A stretch of 64,000 nucleotides of DNA from positions 3,224,001 through 3,288,000 of the forward strand of contig NC_003910.7 in the NCBI RefSeq assembly GCF_000012325.1, given 5' to 3'. A program made the translations under genes and the position numbers. The notes under the pieces were generated by a model, which saw nothing but the letters and a program-made list of their open reading frames with translations, made no database searches and was not told the DNA's origin. Below, in pieces: positions 37,866-45,688 of this stretch (position 1 is the stretch's first letter; each line of letters begins with the position of its first letter). The DNA comes from Colwellia psychrerythraea 34H (GTDB lineage: Bacteria; Pseudomonadota; Gammaproteobacteria; Enterobacterales; Alteromonadaceae).

Positions 37866-38683
37866 GTGTTAAATACCTTTGCTCATGGCTTGATGTCTCT
37901 CGTAGTGGCTTTTATGCATGGCGACGACGTCCACGTTCAATGCGTGCTATTAATGATGCGGATTTACTTTTAAATATCAAACAAGTCTTTAATAACAATC
38001 ATCAAACCTACGGCAGCCCACGCGTATTTCATGCATTAAAGCGTGAAGGTATTACAACGAGTGAGAAGCGTGTTGCACGGTTGATGCGAGAAAATGGCTT
38101 ACGCGCTAGAGCGCTCAAGACTTATAGCAGGCCAGCTAAGGTGAAGTTCTTTTATAAAGCGATCAAAAACAATCGTAAAAACATAAGTAAGCCTGATGCT
38201 ATCAATCAGCAATGGTCGGGAGATATTACGTACCTGAAAGTAGGATCGCGCTGGTATTACTTAGCCGTTGTATTAGATTTATTTTCACGTCGTATCATTG
38301 GTTGGGCTTTTGGTCAGAACAAATCAACAGCGCTGACACTGAAAGCGCTGCAGCTAGCAATAAAGAAGCGTAAACCGACACAACCCTTGTTATTTCATAC
38401 TGACAGAGGCGCTGAATATCGAGCACATGTAGTGCAGCAGTTCTTAGTTAAACATAACATTACGGCGAGTATGAACCGTCCAGGTTGTTGTACTGATAAT
38501 GCTGAAGTTGAATCATTTTTTCATTCATTAAAAGCTGATTTAATCAGAGGGAATGTCTTCGCGACTACTGATAAATTACATTCAAAATTAAAAGGTTACA
38601 TGAACTATTTTTACAATAGACAACGATTGCATTCAAGTTTAGGATATAAAACACCTGCTGAGTTTGAATTGGCGGTGAATTAA
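37796..38683 (+). CDS. IS3-family OrfB (DDE integrase-core transposase)
   Basis: About 295 residues in the -1 frame relative to OrfA; the GTG at 37796 is the first codon after the slip, so it is probably made mainly as part of OrfAB. HTH_21-like segment (QTYGSPRVFHALKREG), then the DDE core: Asp in WSGDITYLKVGSRWYYLAVV, Asp in LLFHTDRGAEY, and Glu in CTDNAEVESFFHSLK. All three catalytic residues are present, so it is probably active. Confidence 0.93.
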   Translation: MATVSGGSPSERFGFIEKHKEALGVKYLCSWLDVSRSGFYAWRRRPRSMRAINDADLLLNIKQVFNNNHQTYGSPRVFHALKREGITTSEKRVARLMRENGLRARALKTYSRPAKVKFFYKAIKNNRKNISKPDAINQQWSGDITYLKVGSRWYYLAVVLDLFSRRIIGWAFGQNKSTALTLKALQLAIKKRKPTQPLLFHTDRGAEYRAHVVQQFLVKHNITASMNRPGCCTDNAEVESFFHSLKADLIRGNVFATTDKLHSKLKGYMNYFYNRQRLHSSLGYKTPAEFELAVN

Positions 38684-38730
38684 AGTGGATGGTGTCCACT
38701 TTATCGGGGGAAGATCAAAGATCAGGTTTT

Positions 38731-38967
38731 ATGCAATTAAATATTAAGGAAGCCCGTTCTAGTTTTGCTGGTGATATGTCAGCTGTATTTGCTAGTATTT
38801 TGACTGGATCCACTATGAGTGGCTATGAAATAAATTATAGTTTCTTTATTAGTTCATTTGATATTGTTCCTGGGTTAATAAGCTTTATTATTTTTGCTTT
38901 AGTGCTCTATCCATTTAAGAAGTTTTTTGGATGGTTATATTCGGCCTCTCCAGAAAATAAGAGATAA
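38731..38967 (+). CDS. Small membrane protein beside the IS element, 78 aa
   Basis: The frame is open from 38689 inside the IS end, but the ATG at 38731, just outside it, is the likely native start (MQLNIKEARSSFAGD). One or two hydrophobic segments (DIVPGLISFIIFALVLYPF). Unknown family. The IS sits immediately upstream and may have removed or replaced its expression signals. Confidence 0.5.
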   Translation: MQLNIKEARSSFAGDMSAVFASILTGSTMSGYEINYSFFISSFDIVPGLISFIIFALVLYPFKKFFGWLYSASPENKR

Positions 38968-38996
38968 AAAATAGAAAGTGTTACTGGTAACTGAGC

Positions 38997-39087
38997 TAAC
39001 AAGAATTTCAAACGTAATAACATAGATGTATGTTTTCATTGCGATAACCTTTTAGCCAACTATTTTTCCGCTTAAAGTAGCCATTAA
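38997..39087 (+). repeat. attC-like recombination site
   Basis: TAACAAGAATTTCAAACG start, nearly the same as at 33147; TTTTAGCCAACTATT arm; TCCGCTTAAAG, then GCCATTAAT end. Confidence 0.7.
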
Positions 39088-39402
39088 TGCAGGCCATCTA
39101 TTCAAATGATTAGCCTTTATCGCTTCGACATTTTATTTATAGTGTGGTCCTTGTTTCTGTTTCCTTTTGTGGTATTTTAGAAACATAAAATATTTTGTAT
39201 TTTTGGTTACACTGTTTTTGCCTAAATGGATTTAGTGCACTTCGCTTAACTCCCCCTAGGTTTTATAACGACTGTTTATATTTTCGCTAAATCAGTTTTA
39301 TATAAACGACTCAAATTCATGGCTTGCTGTAAAGCAGCGTTCGGCTTCAATGATACTTAAAATTTTAGCCAACAATTACTTGGTCTGCTATTTGGAGTTC
39401 AT
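39088..39402 (+). other. Cassette without a convincing gene
   Basis: About 315 bp between attC-like sites. The only frame with a start is a 24-codon hydrophobic one at 39106-39180 (MISLYRFDILFIVWS...). A right-half attC-like tail (TTTTAGCCAACAATTACTTGG) is at 39363-39395. It may be a decayed or non-coding cassette, possibly carrying a promoter. Confidence 0.45.
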
Positions 39403-39627
39403 GTGTACAAGGAAAGTTTAGGTTTGTGGAATTGTCTGAGTTACTTAAAACGAGATATTAAATTTAGAGCTTTCTTAATTGCTTTAGGTTTATTGATTGG
39501 TACTCACCTTTTAATAAGTGATAACCTCGATCAATTTAGTTTATCTAGATTCAAGGAAGGTGCGATATTTATGATTATTATTATCTGCGTTTTTATTCCT
39601 TGGCATTTATTTGATAAAGAAGATTGA
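39403..39627 (+). CDS. Small two-helix membrane protein, 74 aa
   Basis: Two hydrophobic segments (AFLIALGLLIGTHLLI and GAIFMIIIICVFIPWHLF) with a short charged loop. GTG/ATG usage at the start is uncertain: the frame opens at 39403 close after a degenerate attC-like end. Unknown function. Confidence 0.45.
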   Translation: MYKESLGLWNCLSYLKRDIKFRAFLIALGLLIGTHLLISDNLDQFSLSRFKEGAIFMIIIICVFIPWHLFDKED

Positions 39628-39653
39628 TGATGTGCCTAATGTACACTTGAAAG

Positions 39654-39739
39654 CTAATAAATAAGGATACAAAACAGTTAACTTTTTTTGGTCCTCAACA
39701 TTTTAGCCATCGATTATCTGTCACTTAAGGTGGCGTTAT
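39654..39739 (+). repeat. attC-like recombination site
   Basis: TAATAAATAAGG start; ACAGTTAACT and TTTTAGCCATC arms; CACTTAAGGTGGCGTTAT right end. Confidence 0.7.
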
Positions 39740-39757
39740 ATTTTACAAGGAAGTTAT

Positions 39758-40129
39758 ATGAAACATTTAGCATTATCGTTATTTTTTAGTTCTGTATTAA
39801 TTGGTTGCCAATCCCAATACCTTATACAACCAGCCATTGAAATAAAGGAACCTGAGCTATCTAAATATTGGATAGCAAAAGATGGTGGAATTTCCTTTAA
39901 AGCATCTTCCGGTAAACTACCAAGTGAAAATGGCACAGTATTTATAAACTACCTTATTGATTCAAACGGTAAGGTTTTTAATCTAAAGGTTGTCAATTCT
40001 ACTCCTAGTGACGCATGGAATAAAATTGCACTTAAGTTGTTAAAACGAACAACATATATAAATACTGAAACCAATTTAATTAAGGCCCCGGTAATAGTTA
40101 CAACGAAAGTTGTATTTGATATATATTAA
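39758..40129 (+). CDS. Lipoprotein with TonB C-terminal-like domain, 123 aa
   Basis: Lipobox VLIGC (Cys17). The rest resembles a TonB_C-type energy-transducer fold: GTVFINYLIDSNGKVFNLKVVNSTP, then AWNKIALKLLKRTTY. There is no proline-rich or membrane-spanning TonB N-terminus, so it cannot act as a classic TonB; its role is unknown. The site following it (40138-40207) is a degenerate attC-like sequence. Confidence 0.65.
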   Translation: MKHLALSLFFSSVLIGCQSQYLIQPAIEIKEPELSKYWIAKDGGISFKASSGKLPSENGTVFINYLIDSNGKVFNLKVVNSTPSDAWNKIALKLLKRTTYINTETNLIKAPVIVTTKVVFDIY

Positions 40130-40240
40130 AATATCATCACTAATCAACATAATGCGCAACCCTTGGTTTCGCTTCGTTTAACATTTTAGCTTACTATTGC
40201 TAGCCTTTTGATGAGAGGTTTATCTGTAAAGGATTATCAA

Positions 40241-40540
40241 ATGTCTCAAGTAGTCATTAAAAAAGAAATTCATTGGCCGAGTTTATTCTTCTTTTCAATC
40301 GCAATATCTAATTTCATTTCAGGTATTTATCAATCAATGCCATCTAATTTTTTATTAGCCATTGGTTTTTGTTGTATGGGTTATTCAAGTATCCGTTTTC
40401 TCCCCTCAAAATTTTTTACCCAAAAACTTTCTTTTGCTAAAAAACCTGAAAAAAATTGTCGTAAAGTTGACTTAATAATTCAACTATTCGGTTTTGTATT
40501 TGTTGTGATTGGATTAGTTGTGCAATATATTTACGTATAA
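40241..40540 (+). CDS. Small membrane protein, 99 aa
   Basis: The ATG at 40241 follows AAAGGA and is preferred over the open frame from 40208, which lies in the attC-like sequence. Two or three hydrophobic helices (LFFFSIAISNFISGIY, FLLAIGFCCMGYSSI, IQLFGFVFVVIGLVVQYIYV). Unknown family. A shrunken attC-like site (TTAACAA...GGGCATTAT, 40543-40576) follows. Confidence 0.5.
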   Translation: MSQVVIKKEIHWPSLFFFSIAISNFISGIYQSMPSNFLLAIGFCCMGYSSIRFLPSKFFTQKLSFAKKPEKNCRKVDLIIQLFGFVFVVIGLVVQYIYV

Positions 40541-40593
40541 CAGTTAACAAATATCCCCCTTTTATTTGGGCATTATGATGAGTCGATAGAGTA

Positions 40594-40872
40594 GTGTTAA
40601 ATTTTAAACTTTCCTCCATATGGGGATTTGCCGGAATGGCAATTGGATTATGTGCTTTTTTATTTAATTACTACATGGTCCCAATATCATTACCAGGATA
40701 TAAAGTATTAGTTTCTCCTGCTATATTCACTCTACGTTTTTTTAGTGAAGAAACTTATTTTGCGCCAAAAATGATACTTTTTCTTTCTGGCCAATTTGTA
40801 GGGTACTTTTTATTGGGTTGTATTGTTCAACTTATTAAACAAATAACACTACGTAAAAATAAGTCATTATAA
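40594..40872 (+). CDS. Small membrane protein, 92 aa
   Basis: GTG start at 40594. Two or more helices (GFAGMAIGLCAFLFNYYMV and FLSGQFVGYFLLGCIVQLI). Not recognised. Its cassette ends in a poorly conserved palindrome (40880-40950: TTGGCTTT and TTTAGCC parts are visible). Confidence 0.5.
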   Translation: MLNFKLSSIWGFAGMAIGLCAFLFNYYMVPISLPGYKVLVSPAIFTLRFFSEETYFAPKMILFLSGQFVGYFLLGCIVQLIKQITLRKNKSL

Positions 40873-40990
40873 GCTAGTTGATATGACAGAGAGCAATTGG
40901 CTTTTTTATTCCTCAACAATTTAGTTAATCATATTTAGCCTATAAATCTAACCTTTGCTTACCCTATTCAATCGATTACAGGAACTTTTA

Positions 40991-41326
40991 ATGCGAAATA
41001 TCTTTCTTACTATTATTTCATTCAGCCTTTTTATTTCTTCGGCGAGTGCCAGTTATATTGATGGTAATTTATTGAAATCAATGTCTGTTGCTCCAGTTAG
41101 CGAAAATGCCCATCTGCAATTTGTAGGGTATGTAGTTGGAGTTATTGATTCAAATAAACAAAATAACTTATGTGTAGATGTTCCACCAAATGAGTTAACC
41201 CCCTTATTAGATATCGTAATAAATTACCTCGCTAATAATCCTGAAAAACTTAATGCCTCTGGTAGTGATTTAATTGTTGAAGCACTTATTCCAAAATACT
41301 CATGCACGTTTACACCAAAAAGCTAA
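40991..41326 (+). CDS. Rap1a/Tai-like immunity protein
   Basis: About 111 residues from the ATG at 40991, preceded by AGGAAC; upstream frame is ignored. A signal peptide (MRNIFLTIISFSLFISSASA) exports it to the periplasm. The mature part fits the Rap1a/Tai family: FVGYVVGVIDSNKQNNLCVD, LDIVINYLANNPEKL and a final Cys (KYSC) able to pair with the earlier one. Such proteins protect against type VI secretion amidase or related effectors. No cognate toxin is visible here. The cassette ends in a partial attC-like site (41328-41375). Confidence 0.75.
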   Translation: MRNIFLTIISFSLFISSASASYIDGNLLKSMSVAPVSENAHLQFVGYVVGVIDSNKQNNLCVDVPPNELTPLLDIVINYLANNPEKLNASGSDLIVEALIPKYSCTFTPKS

Positions 41327-41399
41327 TAAGATATTCAAACGGATAATTTACAGCTGTTTGATGCTGAGGCGTTGTATTAATTAATGAGGTTAAAAGTAA

Positions 41400-41822
41400 A
41401 TGGAAATTAGAGCTATTTCTTGGAAACAAACTATACCACTTCGTCAGAGTGTATTATGGCCAAATGAACCGCCTGAATATTGCCATGTAAAGGGAGATTT
41501 AGACGCATCACATTTTGGTGTGTTTATTGACGGATTACTTATTTGTGTCGCTTCTATTTATTTAACTTCAAACAGTGCTCGTTTACGTAAATTTGCTACC
41601 GATACCCGATATCAAAATCAAGGAATTGGCTCCAAAATGTTGGAACATATTATTCAAACGTTAAGAAATAACTGCATAGAAATATTTTGGTGTGATGCGA
41701 GAGAATCAGCTATACCCTTTTATGAGCGCTTTGGTATGCAAGCATCTAGTGAGCGTTTCTATAAAGCAGACGTACCCTATTACAAAATGGAAGTTATTTT
41801 ATACCAGAAAAATTCAACGTAA
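41400..41822 (+). CDS. GNAT-family N-acetyltransferase
   Basis: 140 residues with the acetyl-CoA-binding core RKFATDTRYQNQGIGSKMLEHI (Q-x-x-G-x-G) and a C-terminal FYERFGMQASSERFYKADVPYYKM typical of ElaA/PhnO-like single-domain GNATs. Substrate unknown. Single-gene cassette with a degenerate boundary on both sides. Confidence 0.88.
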   Translation: MEIRAISWKQTIPLRQSVLWPNEPPEYCHVKGDLDASHFGVFIDGLLICVASIYLTSNSARLRKFATDTRYQNQGIGSKMLEHIIQTLRNNCIEIFWCDARESAIPFYERFGMQASSERFYKADVPYYKMEVILYQKNST

Positions 41823-41928
41823 CTCGACGTAATGTTTATTCCTTTGATAGGAGCTTGGTTCCCTATTAAAATATCAAGATAAGCATTATATTAAATACTT
41901 TTTTCTATGAAAAAATGATGAGGTTGTA

Positions 41929-42603
41929 ATGAAACGAACTATAATATTGTTTGATATAAATGAGACGGTACTTAATCTCAGTGCATTAAAACCCAAATTC
42001 AAAGCTACTTTTGGTGATGAAAGCGTGATGGCAACATGGTTTTCTATGCTTTTGCACTCATCTACCGTTTGTATCATGACAAGCGTAAAGACTGATTTTG
42101 CTACTTTAGCGGGTACTATGCTTGAATCGATTGCCGCTCGCATGAGTATAAAGCTGTCTAAGGCAGCGCGTGATGATATTCTTGCTGGTTTTGCTAACCT
42201 GCCCCCTCACAATGATATTAAGCCAGCGCTAGCTCAGTTAAAGTCTGCCGGTTTTCGCACTGTCGCTTTTTCAAATTCATCTCTTAATTTAATATCGACT
42301 CAAATTACCAATGCAGGTTTAAAGGAATACTTTGACGATATTATTTCAGTCGAGGAAACAGGTAGCTTTAAGCCTGATCCTACTGTCTATAAATTTGCGG
42401 CTAAACGATTAAATCAACCACTGGAGTCTTTGAGGCTTGTCGCTACTCATGATTGGGACACTCATGGCGCTTTGTCTGTAGAAATGAGAGCGGCTTACAT
42501 TAATCGTTCAGGTGCTGTTTATCATCCGCTGTACCGCCAACCTGATATATATGCGACAACAATGGAAGATATCGTAAAACTAATTATCGAAAAAGATGAT
42601 TAA
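41929..42603 (+). CDS. Type II haloacid dehalogenase-like hydrolase
   Basis: 224 residues of HAD superfamily. The nucleophile Asp9 is in LFDINETVLNL, the form typical of L-2-haloacid dehalogenases; VAFSNSS is motif II, the Lys of SFKPDPTVYKFA is motif III, and VATHDWDTHGA supplies motif IV. Members dehalogenate 2-haloacids or dephosphorylate small molecules; which applies is unknown. Catalytic residues are intact. Confidence 0.87.
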   Translation: MKRTIILFDINETVLNLSALKPKFKATFGDESVMATWFSMLLHSSTVCIMTSVKTDFATLAGTMLESIAARMSIKLSKAARDDILAGFANLPPHNDIKPALAQLKSAGFRTVAFSNSSLNLISTQITNAGLKEYFDDIISVEETGSFKPDPTVYKFAAKRLNQPLESLRLVATHDWDTHGALSVEMRAAYINRSGAVYHPLYRQPDIYATTMEDIVKLIIEKDD

Positions 42604-42621
42604 ATTACAACACTAGAAGCA

Positions 42622-42729
42622 CTTAACACGAAACCACCCCCTTAGTTATCAATAAGTCTTTAAAGACAGTAGACTTGTCAACTCAGCTATAATTTAGCCT
42701 TAACATTTAGCTTCTTAATGAGGCATTGA
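42622..42729 (+). repeat. attC-like recombination site
   Basis: CTTAACACG start; AATTTAGCCTTAACA; TTAGCTTCTTAATGAGGCATTG end. Longer and less regular than average. Confidence 0.55.
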
Positions 42730-42736
42730 GATACAA

Positions 42737-43315
42737 ATGTCAGATTTTTCCACTCTACTTAACGAAGTAAGACGCTGCACCATTTGTGCTTCTCAACTAG
42801 AACATGGAGTACGACCTGTTCTACAGGTTCACCCGAAGGCAAAGATATTGATTGCTGGTCAAGCTCCTGGTCTGAAGGTTCATACATCAGGTGTGCCTTT
42901 TGACGATGCAAGCGGTAAACGTTTACGTGAGTGGCTGGGGTTATCACGAGAAGAGTTTTATGATCCAGAAAAGGTTGCTATTTTACCTATGGGTTTTTGC
43001 TTTCCTGGATCCGGAAAAACAGGCGATCTTGCGCCGCGAAAAGAGTGCGCGCCAGCTTGGAGAGAGAAAATACTCGCCCACCTCAAGCAAATAGAGGTCA
43101 CTATTGTGCTTGGCAGTTATGCACAAAAATATCATATGGGCTTAAAGAACGCTTCGGTCACTGATTTGGTCAAATCGTGGGAAACCTATTGGCCAAATAT
43201 CATTCCTCTTCCTCACCCTAGCCCTAGGAATAACATTTGGCTTAAGAAGAATCCATGGTTTGAGATAGAATTACTGCCAGTGCTTCGAAGTCGCATTCGA
43301 GAATCATTAAAATAG
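42737..43315 (+). CDS. Uracil-DNA glycosylase superfamily protein
   Basis: 192 residues. Motif 1 appears as ILIAGQAPGLKVHTSGVPFDDASGKRLREWLG (GQAPG), and motif 2 as PHPSPRN. An N-terminal CTIC near residue 14 is present but the four-Cys iron-sulfur set of family 4/5 enzymes is incomplete. It may excise damaged bases or belong to the family's uncharacterised branch. Cassette gene flanked by attC-like sites. Confidence 0.85.
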   Translation: MSDFSTLLNEVRRCTICASQLEHGVRPVLQVHPKAKILIAGQAPGLKVHTSGVPFDDASGKRLREWLGLSREEFYDPEKVAILPMGFCFPGSGKTGDLAPRKECAPAWREKILAHLKQIEVTIVLGSYAQKYHMGLKNASVTDLVKSWETYWPNIIPLPHPSPRNNIWLKKNPWFEIELLPVLRSRIRESLK

Positions 43316-43318
43316 TAT

Positions 43319-43414
43319 CTAATAAGACTTACTTTAAACCAGACAGAACAGTTGCTTTAGTTTCGTCATTTAACATTTTAGCTACCAATTATTAGCCTCT
43401 TAATGAGGTGTCTT
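43319..43414 (+). repeat. attC-like recombination site
   Basis: CTAATAAG start; CAGTTGCTTT and TTAGCTACC arms; TATTAGCCTCTTAATGAG tail; imperfect right end. Confidence 0.6.
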
Positions 43415-43439
43415 CAACTTAAAATAGACTTACCTTTAT

Positions 43440-44039
43440 ATGAAAAAAAAATTATTAAATGGTCAACATCTGTCTCTCGATGAACAGATAGCTTTATTGT
43501 CTGAATTTGTAATGACAATTGATGGAATGCCCCAGATATTAGAGAAAATCAATCACCTTCCCAACGCATGGGTAGGTGCTGGCATTATATTTCAAAATGT
43601 ATGGAATGTAATTCATGGCTATGATTTCAATACATTTATAAAGGATATTGATGTCTTATATTGGGACGAGAATGATTTAAGTTGGCAGTCAGAAAATAGC
43701 TATATTCAAGCGTTAACTGAATCTCTCTCTGAGATGAATATTCCATTCGATGTCAAAAATATTGCTAGAGTACATTTATGGTATGAAGAGCGTTTTGGTA
43801 TACCGAAAGCTCGATATCATAGTGTTCAAGAATCAATATCTACTTGGCCTGTTATTGGTGCGTGTATGGCGATGCGGATGAACAAAGGCCAATTAGAGTT
43901 TATAGCTCCTTTTGGATTCCAAGATATGTTTTCTCTTAGGGTGAGACCAAATAAAATTTTGGTAAACCAAACCATTTACGAAGGCAAAGCGATAAAATGG
44001 AAAGAACAGTGGCCTAAACTATCAGTAGAAAACTGGTAA
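43440..44039 (+). CDS. DUF925-type nucleotidyltransferase
   Basis: 199 residues resembling the DUF925/nucleotidyltransferase-like family. VGAGIIFQNVWN and the Asp pair in FIKDIDVLYWD fit the nucleotidyltransferase metal site, and DVKNIARVHLWYEERFG follows. No substrate is known. It sits next to the glycosylase-like cassette; each has its own attC-like border, so they are separate units. Confidence 0.85.
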   Translation: MKKKLLNGQHLSLDEQIALLSEFVMTIDGMPQILEKINHLPNAWVGAGIIFQNVWNVIHGYDFNTFIKDIDVLYWDENDLSWQSENSYIQALTESLSEMNIPFDVKNIARVHLWYEERFGIPKARYHSVQESISTWPVIGACMAMRMNKGQLEFIAPFGFQDMFSLRVRPNKILVNQTIYEGKAIKWKEQWPKLSVENW

Positions 44040-44046
44040 TTTTTCA

Positions 44047-44141
44047 TAACAAACTGTTAAATAAGGATAAAATATATTTGGCTTTTTCTTCTGTGTCGCT
44101 TATTCTAGTTACCTGAATTTTGCCCATTATTTGGGTGTTAG
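44047..44141 (+). repeat. attC-like recombination site
   Basis: TAACAAACTG start; TTTGGCTTTT arm; ATTATTTGGGTGTTAG end. Confidence 0.6.
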
Positions 44142-44179
44142 TTTTTAAACAAATAACGTAGTAGTTAAGGATTGTATAT

Positions 44180-45028
44180 ATGTCAGCATTGATTCTAGAT
44201 GGGAAAAGCGTTACTAAAAAGTCTGAAGAAGATTTGCGCTCAAGAGTTGCACGCCTTAAGGAATTGAGTAATGGTGCCGTTCCTATCTTAGCCACAATTC
44301 TAGTGGGAAATGATCCTTCTTCGGCAACCTATGTAAAAATGAAGTCGAATGCTTGTACCCGAGTTGGTATGGACTCGTTGAAAGTTGAAATGTCTGAAGA
44401 AACAACGACAGAAGAGCTATTAGCTGAAATTGCAAAACTAAATGCCAATCCAAATATTCATGGCATTCTTTTACAGCACCCTGTGCCTCCACAAATTAAT
44501 GAAAGACAGTGCTTTGATTCCATAGATTTATCTAAAGATGTTGACGGGGTAACTTGTTGGGGTTTTGGTCGTATGGCAATGAATGAAACCTCTTATGGCA
44601 GCGCTACGCCAAAAGGAATAATTCGAATTTTAGAGGCATATGATATTCAACTAGAAGGTAAACATGCTGTTGTCGTTGGTAGAAGCCCTATTCTTGGCAA
44701 ACCAATGGCAATGATGCTGCTTAATAAAAACTGCACGGTTACTATTTGTCATTCAAAAACAGTTGGTCTTGATAAAATCATCAAGACTGCTGATATCGTT
44801 GTAGGCGCTGTCGGTAAGCCTGAATTCATCAAAGCTGATTGGATTAAAGATGATGCCGTAGTGATAGATGCTGGGTATCATGAAGGTGGTATCGGAGACA
44901 TTGAGTTACAGCCCCTTATGAGTCGTGTTAAGGCATATACTCCTGTACCTGGAGGTGTAGGGCCAATGACAATAAATACGTTGATCTATCAGACTGTTGA
45001 AGCATGTGAGTTAAAATTAGCACAATAA
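44180..45028 (+). CDS. folD: FolD-like methylene-THF dehydrogenase/cyclohydrolase
   Basis: 282 residues, full length. The catalytic Tyr/Lys region is [12 protein letters not shown] (about residue 49-60), [13 protein letters not shown] and [13 protein letters not shown] follow, then [15 protein letters not shown] (NADP site) and [16 protein letters not shown]. It interconverts methylene-, methenyl- and formyl-THF. The VDGVTCWG segment deviates from the usual VDGFHPxN, so it is a divergent FolD, probably a second copy beside a chromosomal one outside this window. A folate enzyme in a cassette is unusual. Confidence 0.88.
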   Translation: MSALILDGKSVTKKSEEDLRSRVARLKELSNGAVPILATILVGNDPSSATYVKMKSNACTRVGMDSLKVEMSEETTTEELLAEIAKLNANPNIHGILLQHPVPPQINERQCFDSIDLSKDVDGVTCWGFGRMAMNETSYGSATPKGIIRILEAYDIQLEGKHAVVVGRSPILGKPMAMMLLNKNCTVTICHSKTVGLDKIIKTADIVVGAVGKPEFIKADWIKDDAVVIDAGYHEGGIGDIELQPLMSRVKAYTPVPGGVGPMTINTLIYQTVEACELKLAQ

Positions 45029-45035
45029 TGCAGAC

Positions 45036-45126
45036 TAAAAAATTATTGAAATAGACAAAGATAGTTGCTTAACTTTCATCATTGACGAATAACCAGCTAT
45101 TTTTTTCCGCTTAAATAAGCGTTAGA
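45036..45126 (+). repeat. attC-like recombination site
   Basis: AGTTGCTT and AACCAGCTATTTTT arms, TTCCGCTTAAATAAGCGTTAG right end; left end degenerate. Confidence 0.6.
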
Positions 45127-45149
45127 TAACACGGAGGTTCTATCAGAAT

Positions 45150-45569
45150 ATGAATGGATTTTTAGTTATTGCAGGTACCTTAAATGCGATAGTCGCCATT
45201 ATCCATATTGGTTGCATTTATTTTGGTGCTCCTTGGTATCGTTTCTTCGGTGCCGGAGAGAAAATGGCTGTTCTTGCTGAGCGAGGTAGTATTCAACCTA
45301 CCTTAATCACCAGTGGTATTGTGCTTGTTCTCTCTCTCTGGTCGCTTTATGCATTTTCTGCAGCAGGTATTACTTTTCGCTTACCATTAATCCGTTTAGC
45401 CCTGATTCTGATTACTCTAATTTATTTCGTTCGCGGTATTGCTGGTTTCTTTTTCATTAGTTCACCTATGGGCCGTTCTCCTGAATTTTGGGTGTGGAGT
45501 TCATTGATTTGTTTAGGTTTTGGTCTTATTCACCTCATTGGCTTGAAACAGCAATGGGCAAGTTTATAA
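45150..45569 (+). CDS. Four-helix membrane protein, 139 aa
   Basis: Four hydrophobic helices (FLVIAGTLNAIVAIIHIGCIYF; TLITSGIVLVLSLWSLYAF; LIRLALILITLIYFVRGIAGF; FWVWSSLICLGFGLIHLIGL). GAPWYRFFGAGE is a conserved-looking loop. Proteins of this kind occur in integron cassettes and elsewhere with no known function. An ACGGAGG ribosome site precedes it. Confidence 0.7.
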   Translation: MNGFLVIAGTLNAIVAIIHIGCIYFGAPWYRFFGAGEKMAVLAERGSIQPTLITSGIVLVLSLWSLYAFSAAGITFRLPLIRLALILITLIYFVRGIAGFFFISSPMGRSPEFWVWSSLICLGFGLIHLIGLKQQWASL

Positions 45570-45584
45570 GCAAGGTGTGATCGA

Positions 45585-45672
45585 GTAATCTAAAAAATGG
45601 ATAAAATACAGATATCTGTATTCGTCCCTCAAATTTTGCTCGGCAATATTTAGCCCAATATAAGGGCATAAC
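45585..45672 (+). repeat. attC-like recombination site
   Basis: TAATCTAAAAAATGG start, CAGATATCTG inner inverted repeat, AATATTTAGCCC, AAGGGCATAAC end. Weakly conserved. Confidence 0.5.
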
Positions 45673-45688
45673 AACAAAGGATATTTAC

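Larger units (their letters stand above)
37439..38717 (+). mobile_element. IS3-family insertion sequence
   Basis: About 1279 bp. The ends are inverted: left TGAAGTTCCCCCG with AGTGGACACC further in, right (reversed) TGATCTTCCCCCG with AGTGGACACC. The bases AAG flank both sides (37436-37438 and 38718-38720), matching the 3-bp target duplication of many IS3 elements. It encodes OrfA and OrfB in overlapping frames with a frameshift signal. It looks intact. Confidence 0.88.

Noticed and set aside
39403..39627. Calling the 74-aa gene a toxin
   Set aside because: Two membrane helices alone do not show toxicity, and no antitoxin or RNA antisense signal is visible.
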